A stretch of DNA of 64,000 nucleotides from CAISKJ01 sp046351555 (lineage in GTDB: Bacteria; Myxococcota_A; Polyangia; Polyangiales; Ga0077539). The stretch is from positions 248,001 to 312,000 of the forward strand of contig JAXLYI010000007.1 in the NCBI GenBank assembly GCA_046351555.1. Reading direction: 5' to 3'. How positions within the stretch are numbered: position 1 is the stretch's first letter; the number at the start of each line of letters is the position of its first letter. A program made the translations under genes and the position numbers. Below the pieces are notes generated by a model, which made no database searches, had not been told where the DNA came from, and worked only from the letters and a program-made list of their open reading frames with translations. This document shows positions 48,163 through 58,306 of this stretch, in pieces.

Positions 48163-50040
48163 TCAGGCTTCCGCCCCCCCCGCTAGACCATCATCGGGCG
48201 GGCGGGAAGCGCGAAGGGGCCCCGGGGTGGAGGTTCGCGGGCGGGCGCGGGTGAGCGTGACGTGGAGGGCGAGGCCGCCTTCGGGCGCGACGTGGGCGCG
48301 GGCCGAGCCGCCGTGGAGCTCGACGACCCGGCGCGCGACGCCGAGCGCCATGCCGAGCCCGGCCGGGGCGCGGGCGCCGGAGGGCGGGAGTTCGAAGGGG
48401 TCGAAGAGCTGCTCGAGGGCCTCGCGCGAGGGGGTGCTCCCGTGGCCGATGACGGTGAGCGTCCAGGTGCTCTCGTCGACGGCGCGGACGTGCATGGTCA
48501 CCGGCGCCGCCGCCCCCGCCGCCGGCGCCGCCCCCTTGCGCAGGAGGGCGTACGCGATCAGCGCGCCGAGGTGGTGGGCGAGGCGCGCGCGGTCGACCAT
48601 CGCCTCGACGTCCAGGTCGCCCTCCACCGGCAGCCGAACCTCCGCGGGGACGGCCCCGGCGCAGCGCTCGACGGCGACCCGGCGCGCGTCGTCGATGAGC
48701 GCGCCCGCCGCCACGCGCGTGCGGTTGAGGGTCATCCGGCCGGCGTCGAGGCGCGCGGCGTCGAGCAGGTCGTCGACGAGGCGCAGCAGGTCGGCGCCGC
48801 TGTGGGAGATGGCCTCCAGGCTCTCGCGCTGCCCGTCGCTCACCTCGCCGTCGACGCCCGACGCGAGCAGCCCCGCGAAGCCGAGCACCGAGTTGAGCGG
48901 CCCGCGCAGGTCGTGGCTCACCCCCGCCAGCACGAACGACCGCAGCCGCGCCGCCTCGGCCCGCGCGTTGACCGCGCGCCGTTGGTCGCGCGCCATCGAC
49001 GAGAGCCGGTCGGTCACCCGGTCGAGCGCGCGAGAGATGGCCCGCACCTCGGGGAGCGAGAGCACCTCGAACGTGAAGGTGAAGCCCGCGCCGTCGTACG
49101 AGCGGTTGGCCGGCGAGAGCTGCTGGAGCCCCACCGTCTCCACCCGCCGCCGCGCCTGCGCGAGCTCGCGCGCCGCGCGCCGCCCGATGCGGAGCCCGAG
49201 CGCGCCGCCGACGCATGCGAGCACCAGCGCCACCGCCACCGCGCCGACAGGGGAAGGTGTGGACGACGGGGCCGCGTCGACGAAGGGGAGCTCGACGCCA
49301 GCCACCACGCGCTCGCCGCCCGCCGCCAGCGCGCGCGCGGCCGCGGCCCGGCCCTCGACGCCTTCGCCCGGCAGCCGCCGCACCCCGAGGGCCACGGAGA
49401 ACACCCGCGCGCTGAGCTCGTCCTGCTCGCGCGCGGTGCTCTCCGCGTGGGCCGACACCAGCAGCGCGGCGAGCAGCGCGGCCACGCCCGACGGGGCGCC
49501 GACGGCGAAGGCCACGCGCACGGCGAGGCGATCACCGAGCGCGGGGGGCGGCACCTCGGCCGGCGGCAGCGCTTCGAAGAGGGGCCGGAGCGCGCGGCGC
49601 AGCGCCGGGTAGTACACGAGCGACGCGGTCATCGCGAAGGCCGCCCCCGTCACCGCGGCGACGGCGCGGGCGGCGTCGGGCTCGGCGCGCAGCAGGGCGG
49701 CGGCGAGCGCGGCGAGCGAGGCGGCGAGGAGCCCGATGAGCGCGGCCCCGACGCGCGGCGCGGCGTAGAGCCGGGCGAGGGAGGGCTCGTCGAGCGGGGC
49801 ACCGGACGCACGGAGCGAGCGGGCCGCGCGGAAGATCGCCGGGACGTAGCCCGCGGAGAGCACCGCGAGGGCGAGCGCGAGGCCCGCGGTGGCGAGCGCG
49901 GTCACCTGGAGGAGCGAGGCGCGCGCGCTCTCGTCGCCGCCGAGGAAGGCGGGCACCGCAAGGGCGTAGGCGAGGCCCGCGCAGCCCGGGACGAGCAGCG
50001 AGACGGCGGCGGCGCGGGCGGCGAGGTCGCGCTCGTTCAC
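48163..50040 (-). CDS. Membrane histidine kinase-like protein with degenerate ATPase domain
   Basis: A 625-residue protein starting at GTG 50040, whose first bases overlap the stop of the upstream kinase. Six hydrophobic helices occupy about residues 10-285. The H box is present: 'AGVSHDLRGPLNSVLGF'. In the ATPase domain the N-box region reads 'HHLGALIAYALLRKG' with no Asn, and the G1 region reads 'VIGHGSTPS' with no Asp. Later 'LEQLFDPFELP' and 'GLGMALGVARRVVELHGG' persist. It may therefore accept phosphate or dimerise without binding ATP well. No response regulator adjoins. Confidence 0.82.
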   Translation of the reverse strand: MNERDLAARAAAVSLLVPGCAGLAYALAVPAFLGGDESARASLLQVTALATAGLALALAVLSAGYVPAIFRAARSLRASGAPLDEPSLARLYAAPRVGAALIGLLAASLAALAAALLRAEPDAARAVAAVTGAAFAMTASLVYYPALRRALRPLFEALPPAEVPPPALGDRLAVRVAFAVGAPSGVAALLAALLVSAHAESTAREQDELSARVFSVALGVRRLPGEGVEGRAAAARALAAGGERVVAGVELPFVDAAPSSTPSPVGAVAVALVLACVGGALGLRIGRRAARELAQARRRVETVGLQQLSPANRSYDGAGFTFTFEVLSLPEVRAISRALDRVTDRLSSMARDQRRAVNARAEAARLRSFVLAGVSHDLRGPLNSVLGFAGLLASGVDGEVSDGQRESLEAISHSGADLLRLVDDLLDAARLDAGRMTLNRTRVAAGALIDDARRVAVERCAGAVPAEVRLPVEGDLDVEAMVDRARLAHHLGALIAYALLRKGAAPAAGAAAPVTMHVRAVDESTWTLTVIGHGSTPSREALEQLFDPFELPPSGARAPAGLGMALGVARRVVELHGGSARAHVAPEGGLALHVTLTRARPRTSTPGPLRASRPPDDGLAGGAEA

Positions 50041-51500
50041 GGCGAGGCCCCCGGGAGTGGGGCCATGCCCGCGGGGAGGGTGACGGTGAAGGTGCTCCCC
50101 TCGCCGACGACGCTGTGGGCGGAGAGCGTGCCCCCGTGCAGCTCGACGAGGCCCAGGGTGATCGCGAGCCCGAGCCCCGCGCCGCGCGCCTCCGCCGTCC
50201 GCCCGCGTTCGAAGGGCTTGAAGAGGCGCTTGAGCTCGGCGGGCGCGATGCCCGGCCCGTTGTCGCGCACGGCCACCGCGAGCCCGCGGGGCTGCTGCCC
50301 AACGGAGACGCTCACCTCGCCGCCCGCGTGCTCGACGGCGTTGACCACGAGGTTGACGAGCGCGCGGCGCAGGGCGACCGGGTCGGCGTACACCTCGGCG
50401 CGCTCGGGGGCGTCGAGGGAGAGGGCGACGTCGCGGGTGCGGGCGATCCCCTGCGCCTCGGCCACCACGTCGCGGGCGACGGACGCGAGGTCGACGGGCT
50501 CGCGGCGGATCTCGTAGCGCCCGCTGGCCATCGCCGACAGGTCGAGCACGTCGTCGACGAGGCGAAGCAGGCTCTCGCCCGAGCGCGCGATGAGGGTGAC
50601 GTCGTCGCGCTGCGCCTCGGTGAGCGGCCCGTCCACCTCCTGAAGGAGAATCTCCGCGAACCCCAGGATCGCGTTGAGCGGCGTGCGCAGCTCGTGGCGG
50701 AGCGTGGCGATCAGCGTCTCGCGGCGCTTCTCGTGCTCGTCGAGGCGGGCGAGCGCGTTGCGGTGGAGCGCGAGCTCGTCGACGAAGCGCCCCTGCAGTC
50801 GGTTGAACGCGGCCACCAGTGCGCCGACGTCGTCGCGGGCCCGCACCGGCAGCGGGCGCATCGCCTCGGCCGCTCCCTCGCCCATCCGCAGCACGCGCCG
50901 GAGGATGGCCTGGAGGTCGGCGGTGATGTCCTGCGCGACGATGAGGCTCACCACCACGGCGACGGCGCCCATCACGAGCAGCGCGACGAGGAGCTTCACC
51001 GCGAGCAGCGCGACGGCCCCGCGCTCGGCGGCGGACGACGGGAGCGGGGCGGCGACGAGCACGCGCGCGGCGCCGCGGGCGTCGGGCGAGAGGGCCTCGA
51101 CGGCGACGGCGAGGTCGGCGTCGGGCAGCGCGAACTCCCCGTGGGCGCGGGGCGCGCGGCGGGCGGCCTCCACGGCTTCGGGCGGTGCGCCGGGGGCGTC
51201 GGGGGCGGGCGCGCCGTCGGGGCCGAGCACGGTGACGGTGAGCCGGAGCGCGCGGGTGAGCTCGTCGGCGAGGCGGGCGCGCTGCGCGTGGTCGAGCGGC
51301 TGCATGCGGGCCGCGGTGGAGACGGCGACGAGGGCGGCGCGGCGCTCGACGCGGTCGCGCTGGGCGAGGAGGGTGAGCTCGGCGCCGGCCACGGACGCGC
51401 CCGCGCCGACGAGGGCCACGGCCGCCATCGTGGCGAGCGTGATGCGCCGCAGGAGGCTGTCTCCGGGGGCGACGGGGCGCGGCGGGGCGGACGGGGGCAC
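50037..51500 (-). CDS. HAMP-domain sensor histidine kinase
   Basis: About 487 residues. Two transmembrane helices flank a small extracytoplasmic domain, followed by a HAMP domain, the H box 'TLRHELRTPLNAILGFAEILL', N box 'RRALVNLVVNAVEHAGG', G1 'VRDNGPGIA', F 'LFKPFERG' and G2 'GAGLGLAITLG'. All boxes are intact. The GTG at 51500 is the furthest plausible start; an internal ATG at 51428 would remove part of the N-terminal segment before helix 1. It is the first gene of a pair with the degenerate kinase and is divergent from the DUF1295 gene. Confidence 0.88.
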   Translation of the reverse strand: MPPSAPPRPVAPGDSLLRRITLATMAAVALVGAGASVAGAELTLLAQRDRVERRAALVAVSTAARMQPLDHAQRARLADELTRALRLTVTVLGPDGAPAPDAPGAPPEAVEAARRAPRAHGEFALPDADLAVAVEALSPDARGAARVLVAAPLPSSAAERGAVALLAVKLLVALLVMGAVAVVVSLIVAQDITADLQAILRRVLRMGEGAAEAMRPLPVRARDDVGALVAAFNRLQGRFVDELALHRNALARLDEHEKRRETLIATLRHELRTPLNAILGFAEILLQEVDGPLTEAQRDDVTLIARSGESLLRLVDDVLDLSAMASGRYEIRREPVDLASVARDVVAEAQGIARTRDVALSLDAPERAEVYADPVALRRALVNLVVNAVEHAGGEVSVSVGQQPRGLAVAVRDNGPGIAPAELKRLFKPFERGRTAEARGAGLGLAITLGLVELHGGTLSAHSVVGEGSTFTVTLPAGMAPLPGASP

Positions 51501-51608
51501 CGGGGCGGAGAGGATACCCCCGCGCGCCGTGGGGCCGAACAAAGCGGCGGATGGCGCGGGCGTACCCCGTTGACGGCGCTGCTCGGCCCGCGTTCCTCTT
51601 TGGTCGCC

Positions 51609-52382
51609 GTGAGCGCGATCGCCGCCAACGCCCTCGCCGTCTGGGTCGCCGTCACCCTCGTGTGGGTCGCGAGCATCGTGAAGCGCGACGCCAGCGTCGT
51701 CGACCCGTGGTGGTCGATGCTCTTCCTGCTCGTGAGCGCCCGCACCACGCTCGCCGTGGGGCTCACCGACGGCCGTGCGCTCACGCTCGCGCTCACCGCG
51801 CTGTGGGCCGTTCGCCTCTGGCTCCACCTGCTCGGGCGCGCCCGCGGGCAGCCCGAAGACCCGCGCTACCAGGCCTTCCGCCGACGGTTCGGCCCCGAAC
51901 GATACTGGTGGGTCAGCTACTTTCAGGTGTTCGTCCTCCAGGGCGCGCTGTCGCTGGTCGCGTCGTCGCCGCTCGTCGCCGCCGCCCTCGCCCCCGCGCC
52001 CGACCCCCTCCGCTGGAACGACCTCCTCGGCGCGCTCGTCTTCGCCGTGGGCTTCGCCTTCGAGGCCGTCGCCGACGCGCAGCTCGCCCGCTTCCGCCGC
52101 GACCCCGCGAACGAAGGCCGCGCGCTCGACGCCGGCCTCTGGCGCTACAGCCGCCACCCCAACTACTTCGGCGAGGCTGTGCTCCAGTGGGGCCTGTGGC
52201 TCACCGCGATCGACGCGCCTTACGGGGTCGCGACCGCGCTGGGGCCCGCGCTGATGACGTGGCTGCTGCTGAAGGTGTCGGGCGTCGTGATGCTCGAGCG
52301 CCGCCTCACGAAGACGCGCCCCGCCTACGCGGACTACGTGCGGCGCACGTCGGCCTTCGTGCCCTGGTGGCCGAAGCCGTAG
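51609..52382 (+). CDS. DUF1295 (steroid 5-alpha-reductase C-terminal-like) membrane protein
   Basis: A 257-residue protein with six or seven helices. It has the DUF1295 signatures 'ASVVDPWWSMLFLL', 'RARGQPEDPRYQAFRRRFG', 'FQVFVLQGALSLVASSP', 'LWRYSRHPNYFGE' and the final 'RPAYADYVRRTSAFVPWWP'. The family includes NADPH-dependent reductases and isoprenylcysteine methyltransferase relatives acting in membranes; the specific substrate is not known. The GTG at 51609 is chosen, though TTG codons lie upstream in frame. Confidence 0.85.
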   Translation: MSAIAANALAVWVAVTLVWVASIVKRDASVVDPWWSMLFLLVSARTTLAVGLTDGRALTLALTALWAVRLWLHLLGRARGQPEDPRYQAFRRRFGPERYWWVSYFQVFVLQGALSLVASSPLVAAALAPAPDPLRWNDLLGALVFAVGFAFEAVADAQLARFRRDPANEGRALDAGLWRYSRHPNYFGEAVLQWGLWLTAIDAPYGVATALGPALMTWLLLKVSGVVMLERRLTKTRPAYADYVRRTSAFVPWWPKP

Positions 52383-52457
52383 GCCCCACCGTGCCCCGGC
52401 GACACCCCTCTGGCACACCCTGGCCCGATCGCCACGCAGTCGTGCGGTGCTCGCCGC

Positions 52458-52473
52458 TGGCACCGTCAGTGCA
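52458..52473 (+). promoter_or_regulatory. Sigma-54 (-24/-12) promoter of the DUF2330 gene
   Basis: TGGCAC at 52458-52463 and GTGCA at 52469-52473 are correctly spaced: the GG and GC dinucleotides are 12 bases apart. The consensus is TGGCAC-N5-TTGC and only one T of the -12 element is changed. Transcription would start near 52484, immediately before the AGGAG ribosome-binding site. Two sigma-54 activator genes lie within 8 kb. Confidence 0.6.
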
Positions 52474-52486
52474 CTCACCCCGCGAC

Positions 52487-52491
52487 AGGAG
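52487..52491 (+). promoter_or_regulatory. AGGAG ribosome-binding site that decides the DUF2330 start
   Basis: AGGAG ends 9 bases before the ATG at 52501. It overlaps or follows the alternative starts at 52492 and 52447, so it supports 52501. Confidence 0.75.
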
Positions 52492-52500
52492 ATGACAGCG

Positions 52501-53805
52501 ATGAAGACCCTGCGCGTGCTGGCACTGGCGATCGGGATGGGCGTGGCGGGGGCCGCGGTCGCGCCGTCGGCGGCGAACGCGTGCGGCGGGTGCTTCGCGC
52601 CGCCGGGCGCCGCGCAGGTGGTCACCGACCACCGCATGGTGCTCTCGCTCTCCGAGCGGCAGACGGTGCTGTGGGACCAGTTCCAGTACTCCGGGGCGCC
52701 GGAGGAGTTCTCGTGGATCCTGCCGATCCGGTACACCGACGCGACGCGGGTCGAGCTCGCCAACGACAACTTCCTCCAGTTGCTCGACAACCTCGGCGTG
52801 GCGGCGCTCGACCAGCCCACCCCGCCGGGCTACGCGCCGGGCTGCGAGCCGCCCGAGGACGACCGCCTCGCCCTCCCGAGCGCGGGCTTCGCGGACTCCG
52901 CGGTGGCCGCCGACGCGAGCGTGACGGTGCTGCGCGAGGAGGTGGTGGGCCCCTACGCCGTCGCGATCGTGCGCGGCGCCACGGGCATGGGCCTCCGCGA
53001 GTGGCTGCGGATGAACGGGTACACCGTCCCCGCGTCGCTGGAGTCGGTGCTCGACTTCTACCTCAACCTCAACATGGACTTCGTCGCGCTCCGCCTGCGG
53101 CCGGGCAAGGGGCTCAACCGCATGGCGCCCGTCCGCGTGGTGACGCAGGGCTACGCCCCGTCGCTGCCGCTGCGGATGATCGCCGCGGGCATCGCCGACA
53201 AGGTGGGCCTCACCCTCACCGTCCTCGCCCGCTCGCGCGTCGAGGCGATGAACTTCCCCAACCTCGAGCTCGCCGACAACGACTTCGTCTACGACTGGTC
53301 CGCGCCGCCCGCCGCGCTCGGCGACGAGTTCGTCCGCGTGTACCGGGAGCGCAACCGCGCGATGGGGAGCCGCGTGTGGGTCACCGAGTCGGCGATGGAG
53401 CAGAGCCAGGGCGCGCTCTCCAACCTCGCCTCCAACTTCGACCTCCGCGGCGGCTTTCGCCCGGGCGGCGGGGCGATGCCCGTCAGCAGCACCGTGAGCG
53501 ACGTGAACCTCGCGCTGGAGGGCCTCGGGAGCACCGCCACGGTCACCCGCCTCCGCGCCGAACTCGGGCCCTCCGCGCTCGACCGCGACCTCCAGATCGC
53601 CGCGAGCGACCGCGGGCTGCGCGACCGCACCTACCACTTCGGTCGCGAGCTCAACCGCCCCGCCTACGCGGCCTGCCCGTGGGGCGAGCCCGACTCCTTC
53701 GCGGGGTGCTCGGTGGCCTACGGGAGCGACGGCCCGGCGCTCCCCGCGCTCGCGGTGGGGGTGGTGTTCGCGTCCCTCGCGCGCCGCCGTCGCCGCGCGC
53801 GGTGA
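52501..53805 (+). CDS. DUF2330-family exported protein
   Basis: A 434-residue secreted protein. The signal peptide runs to about residue 26 ('PSAANA') and the mature protein begins with the family's 'CGGCFAPPG' Cys motif, followed by 'VTDHRMVLSLSERQTVLWDQFQYSG' and 'FSWILPI'. The C-terminus has a short hydrophobic segment ending 'SLARRRRRAR', reminiscent of MYXO-CTERM sorting tails, with a Cys in 'AGCSVAYG' before it. Its biochemical role is unknown. It follows a sigma-54 promoter and converges with gpmI with one base between the stops. Confidence 0.85.
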   Translation: MKTLRVLALAIGMGVAGAAVAPSAANACGGCFAPPGAAQVVTDHRMVLSLSERQTVLWDQFQYSGAPEEFSWILPIRYTDATRVELANDNFLQLLDNLGVAALDQPTPPGYAPGCEPPEDDRLALPSAGFADSAVAADASVTVLREEVVGPYAVAIVRGATGMGLREWLRMNGYTVPASLESVLDFYLNLNMDFVALRLRPGKGLNRMAPVRVVTQGYAPSLPLRMIAAGIADKVGLTLTVLARSRVEAMNFPNLELADNDFVYDWSAPPAALGDEFVRVYRERNRAMGSRVWVTESAMEQSQGALSNLASNFDLRGGFRPGGGAMPVSSTVSDVNLALEGLGSTATVTRLRAELGPSALDRDLQIAASDRGLRDRTYHFGRELNRPAYAACPWGEPDSFAGCSVAYGSDGPALPALAVGVVFASLARRRRRAR

Positions 53806-53806
53806 G

Positions 53807-55357
53807 CTACTCCAGCGAGAAGAGCGTGCGGCCCGTCATCACCGCGGGCTGCTCGAGGCCCATGAGCTCGAGCATCGTCGGTGCCACGTCGCAGATGCGC
53901 CCGTGCCGCAGCGGGAGCTTCCGCCCCTCGTCCTCCGCCCGCACGTAGTAGAGCGGGACGGGGTTGAGCGTGTGGGCCGTGTGCACCAGGCCCGTCACCG
54001 GGTCGACCATCGTCTCGCAGTTGCCGTGGTCGGCGGTGACGATCATCGCGCCGCCCGCGTCGAGCACCGCGCGGGCGAGCTCGCCGACGCCCGTGTCGAC
54101 CGTCTCCACCGCGGCGATCGCGGCGTTGAGCACCCCGGTGTGGCCCACCATGTCGGGGTTGGCGTAGTTGACCAGCACGAAGTCGTAGCGCCCGCTGCGG
54201 ATGGCCTCGGCGGTGGCGCGGGTCACCTCGGGCGCGCTCATCTCGGGCTTCTTGTCGTAGGTGGCGACGTCGCGCGGCGAGGGGATGAGCTTGCGCTCCT
54301 CGCCGGCGTAGGGCGCCTCGCGGCCGCCGTTGAAGAAGTACGTGACGTGCGCGTACTTCTCGGTCTCCGCGCAGCGAAACTGCCCGAGGCCCGCGCGCGC
54401 CACGAGCTCGGGGAAGAGGTCGGGGTAGGCCTCCTTCGGGAAGGCGACCGGCAGCGTGAAGGTCGGGTCGTACGAGGTCATGCAGGCGTAGCGGGCGAAG
54501 GAGCGCGCCGCGCCGCGGTCGAAGAAGGTGAAGTCCTTCGCGGTGAGGGCGAGCGTGATCTCGCGCGCCCGGTCGGGGCGGAAGTTGAAGAAGAGCGCCG
54601 CGTCCCGTCCGTCCGCCACGCCCGCGTAGTCGCCCAGCGCCCGCGGCTCGACGAACTCGTCGGTCTGCCCGGCGGCGTAGGCCGCGTCGAGGGCTTCCTG
54701 CCACGTCGCGAAGCGGGGCGCCTCCGCGCGGACGACGGCGGCGTAGGCGCGGGCGACGCGCTCCCAGCGCTGGTCGCGGTCCATCGCGTAGAAGCGGCCC
54801 GCGAGCGTGGCGATGGCCCCCTTGCCCCGGAGGTGGGCGTCGAGGCGCTCGAGGTATTTGCGCGCGCTGGACGGCGGCGTGTCGCGTCCGTCGAGGAAGG
54901 CGTGGACGCGCACGGGGACCCCCGCGGTGGCGGCGGTGTCGACGAGCGCGAGGAGGTGCTCGAGCGAGCTGTGGACGCCGCCGTCGGAGACGAGCCCGAG
55001 GAGGTGGAGGGCGCCGCCCTGCGCGCGGGCGACGTCGAGGGCGTCGGCGATGACGGGGTTCTGCCCGAAGGAGCCGGTGGCGACGGCGACGTCGATGCGC
55101 GAGATGTCCATCATCGCGATGCGGCCCGCGCCGAAGTTGAGGTGGCCCACCTCGCTGTTGCCCATCTGCCCGACGGGGAGCCCGACGTCGGGCCCGCTGG
55201 TGCCGATGAGCGTGTGGGGGAAGCGCTCGGCGAGGCGCGTGAGGTTGGGCGTGCGCGCGAGGCGGACGGCGTTGGCGTCGCGCTCGGGGCGCTCGCCGAA
55301 GCCGTCGAGGATCACGAGCACCATGGGGCGCGGGCGGCGGCCGTGGTGGAGGGGCAT
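53807..55357 (-). CDS. gpmI: 2,3-bisphosphoglycerate-independent phosphoglycerate mutase
   Basis: A 516-residue cytosolic glycolytic enzyme converting 3- to 2-phosphoglycerate with two metal ions. The phosphatase-domain metal ligands are visible in 'VLVILDGFG' and 'VTADHGNCETM'. The catalytic Ser is in 'GQMGNSEVGHLNFGAGR'. The transferase domain holds 'HAFLDGRDTPP', 'GRFYAMDRDQRWER' and 'FFNFRPDRARE'. All alkaline-phosphatase-superfamily motifs are intact and the length is normal. The ATG at 55357 adds 11 residues before 'MVLVILDG' at 55324 and has GGAG upstream. It lies 50 bases behind the FHA-sigma-54 activator. Confidence 0.96.
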   Translation of the reverse strand: MPLHHGRRPRPMVLVILDGFGERPERDANAVRLARTPNLTRLAERFPHTLIGTSGPDVGLPVGQMGNSEVGHLNFGAGRIAMMDISRIDVAVATGSFGQNPVIADALDVARAQGGALHLLGLVSDGGVHSSLEHLLALVDTAATAGVPVRVHAFLDGRDTPPSSARKYLERLDAHLRGKGAIATLAGRFYAMDRDQRWERVARAYAAVVRAEAPRFATWQEALDAAYAAGQTDEFVEPRALGDYAGVADGRDAALFFNFRPDRAREITLALTAKDFTFFDRGAARSFARYACMTSYDPTFTLPVAFPKEAYPDLFPELVARAGLGQFRCAETEKYAHVTYFFNGGREAPYAGEERKLIPSPRDVATYDKKPEMSAPEVTRATAEAIRSGRYDFVLVNYANPDMVGHTGVLNAAIAAVETVDTGVGELARAVLDAGGAMIVTADHGNCETMVDPVTGLVHTAHTLNPVPLYYVRAEDEGRKLPLRHGRICDVAPTMLELMGLEQPAVMTGRTLFSLE

Positions 55358-55407
55358 TGGGGGTTCGAAGCTCCTGCGGCTGGAGGGGAGAGCGAGGAGG
55401 CGCGGCG

Positions 55408-57237
<1,830 letters not shown>

Positions 57238-57326
57238 TCGTACCTCGTTGCTGCGCGGAGCATAACGCCGCGGGGTGCGCGGGGATACCCCCGTGCGGCG
57301 CCGCGCGATGGGGGCGCCCGCCCCGC

Positions 57327-58301
57327 CTACTCGGTCGCGAACACCTCGCGCGCGGTCGCCGCCGTCGCCGCGCGGCCGAGCCAGCGCTGGAGCGTCGCGC
57401 CGTGGCCCTCCGCGGCGAGCGCCGCGCGGTGCGCCGCGGTCAGCTTCAGCCCCCGCGCCGCGCACACCTGCGCGATCGCCGCCCGCAGGCCCTCCTCGCG
57501 GCCCTCTTCGCGGCCCTCTTCGCGGCCCTCTTCGCGCCCCTTCTCGAGGCCCTTCTCGAGGCCCTCTTCGCGCCCCTTCTCGAGGCCTTCCTTCAGGCCC
57601 TCGCGGTGGCCCTTGCGGAGCTGCTGCTCCAGGCGTCGGTTGAGGATCTTCTCGGCGTTCATGATGATCTCTCGTGCCTCCGGTGACGGGTCGCGCTCGA
57701 GCGCCACCCGGAGCGTCGCGATCTGCGGCAACAGCATTCTACTCAGTTTCGAGTTCTCGGGCAGCGCCTCGACCTCCTGGATCGCGCGCACCAGCGTCGC
57801 CCCTCGGCCCATCGTCCGGGCCCGCAGCGTGTCGGGCGTCTCCGGCAGTTGGTGGATCACCACGAGGCGGTACGTCCCCGCGGGGTCGCCCAGGTACACG
57901 CCCGGCGAGAGGGGCTCCGTCATCCGGTACGCGCGCCGCGCCTCCTCCGGGTCGCCCGCCGAGAGCGCCACCAGCGTCGGCGGCAGCGCCGGCGGCGGCC
58001 GCTTCTTGCGCCGCGCCTCCCGGCACTGCGCGAGGAACCACCCGTCGCGCTTGAAGAGCCACGACGCCACCGTCCGCACGTCCGGCGGGTCGTGCGCGAA
58101 CTCGTAGAGCATCCGCGGCTGGAGCTCGCGCGTGAGGAAGTCGTCGTACGCGCCGGCCCGCACGGCGCCCCCGCGCACGAAGCGCAGGTCGGCGTACTGC
58201 GTTTCCGCCGTGATCCGCGCGTCGGCCTCCGCCCTGCCGTACGGGGACAGCGCCTTCTGCATCGTGTCCTTCGCGTGGTTGTCATAGGGCGTGCGGGGCA
58301 T
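57327..58301 (-). CDS. Rpn/cyanobacterial-type putative PD-(D/E)XK protein with EG-repeat tail
   Basis: A 324-residue protein starting at ATG 58301, 5 bases after the rtcR stop. The beginning 'YDNHAKDTMQKALSPYGRAEADARI' and 'QYADLRFV', followed by 'WFLAQCREARRKKRPPP', 'LVALSAGDP', 'SPGVYLGDPAGTYRLVVIHQLPETPDTLRARTMGRG', matches a family abundant in cyanobacteria and some myxobacteria whose fold resembles Rpn/PD-(D/E)XK nucleases. About eleven Gly-containing tetrads form the C-terminal region. Catalytic residues cannot be assigned with certainty. Co-transcription with rtcR is likely. Confidence 0.55.
   Translation of the reverse strand: MPRTPYDNHAKDTMQKALSPYGRAEADARITAETQYADLRFVRGGAVRAGAYDDFLTRELQPRMLYEFAHDPPDVRTVASWLFKRDGWFLAQCREARRKKRPPPALPPTLVALSAGDPEEARRAYRMTEPLSPGVYLGDPAGTYRLVVIHQLPETPDTLRARTMGRGATLVRAIQEVEALPENSKLSRMLLPQIATLRVALERDPSPEAREIIMNAEKILNRRLEQQLRKGHREGLKEGLEKGREEGLEKGLEKGREEGREEGREEGREEGLRAAIAQVCAARGLKLTAAHRAALAAEGHGATLQRWLGRAATAATAREVFATE
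57488..57612 (-). repeat. Twelve-base tandem repeats encoding EGxx/KGxx tetrads
   Basis: Degenerate 12-base units, such as GCGGCCCTCTTC on the plus strand, encode tetrads of the type EGRE, EGLE or KGLE. They belong to the nuclease-like gene. The unit is in frame with the codons, so copy number can change without frameshift. Similar tails occur in Rpn proteins. Confidence 0.8.
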
Positions 58302-58306
58302 CGGCG

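Noticed and set aside
52410..52424. A second TGGCAC at 52410 as a sigma-54 promoter
   Set aside because: The GG-to-GC spacing is 11 bases, one short of what sigma-54 requires; the site at 52458 has the correct spacing.
57488..57612. A CRISPR-like array in the short tandem repeats
   Set aside because: The units are 12 bases, contiguous, in frame with the coding sequence and have no spacers.
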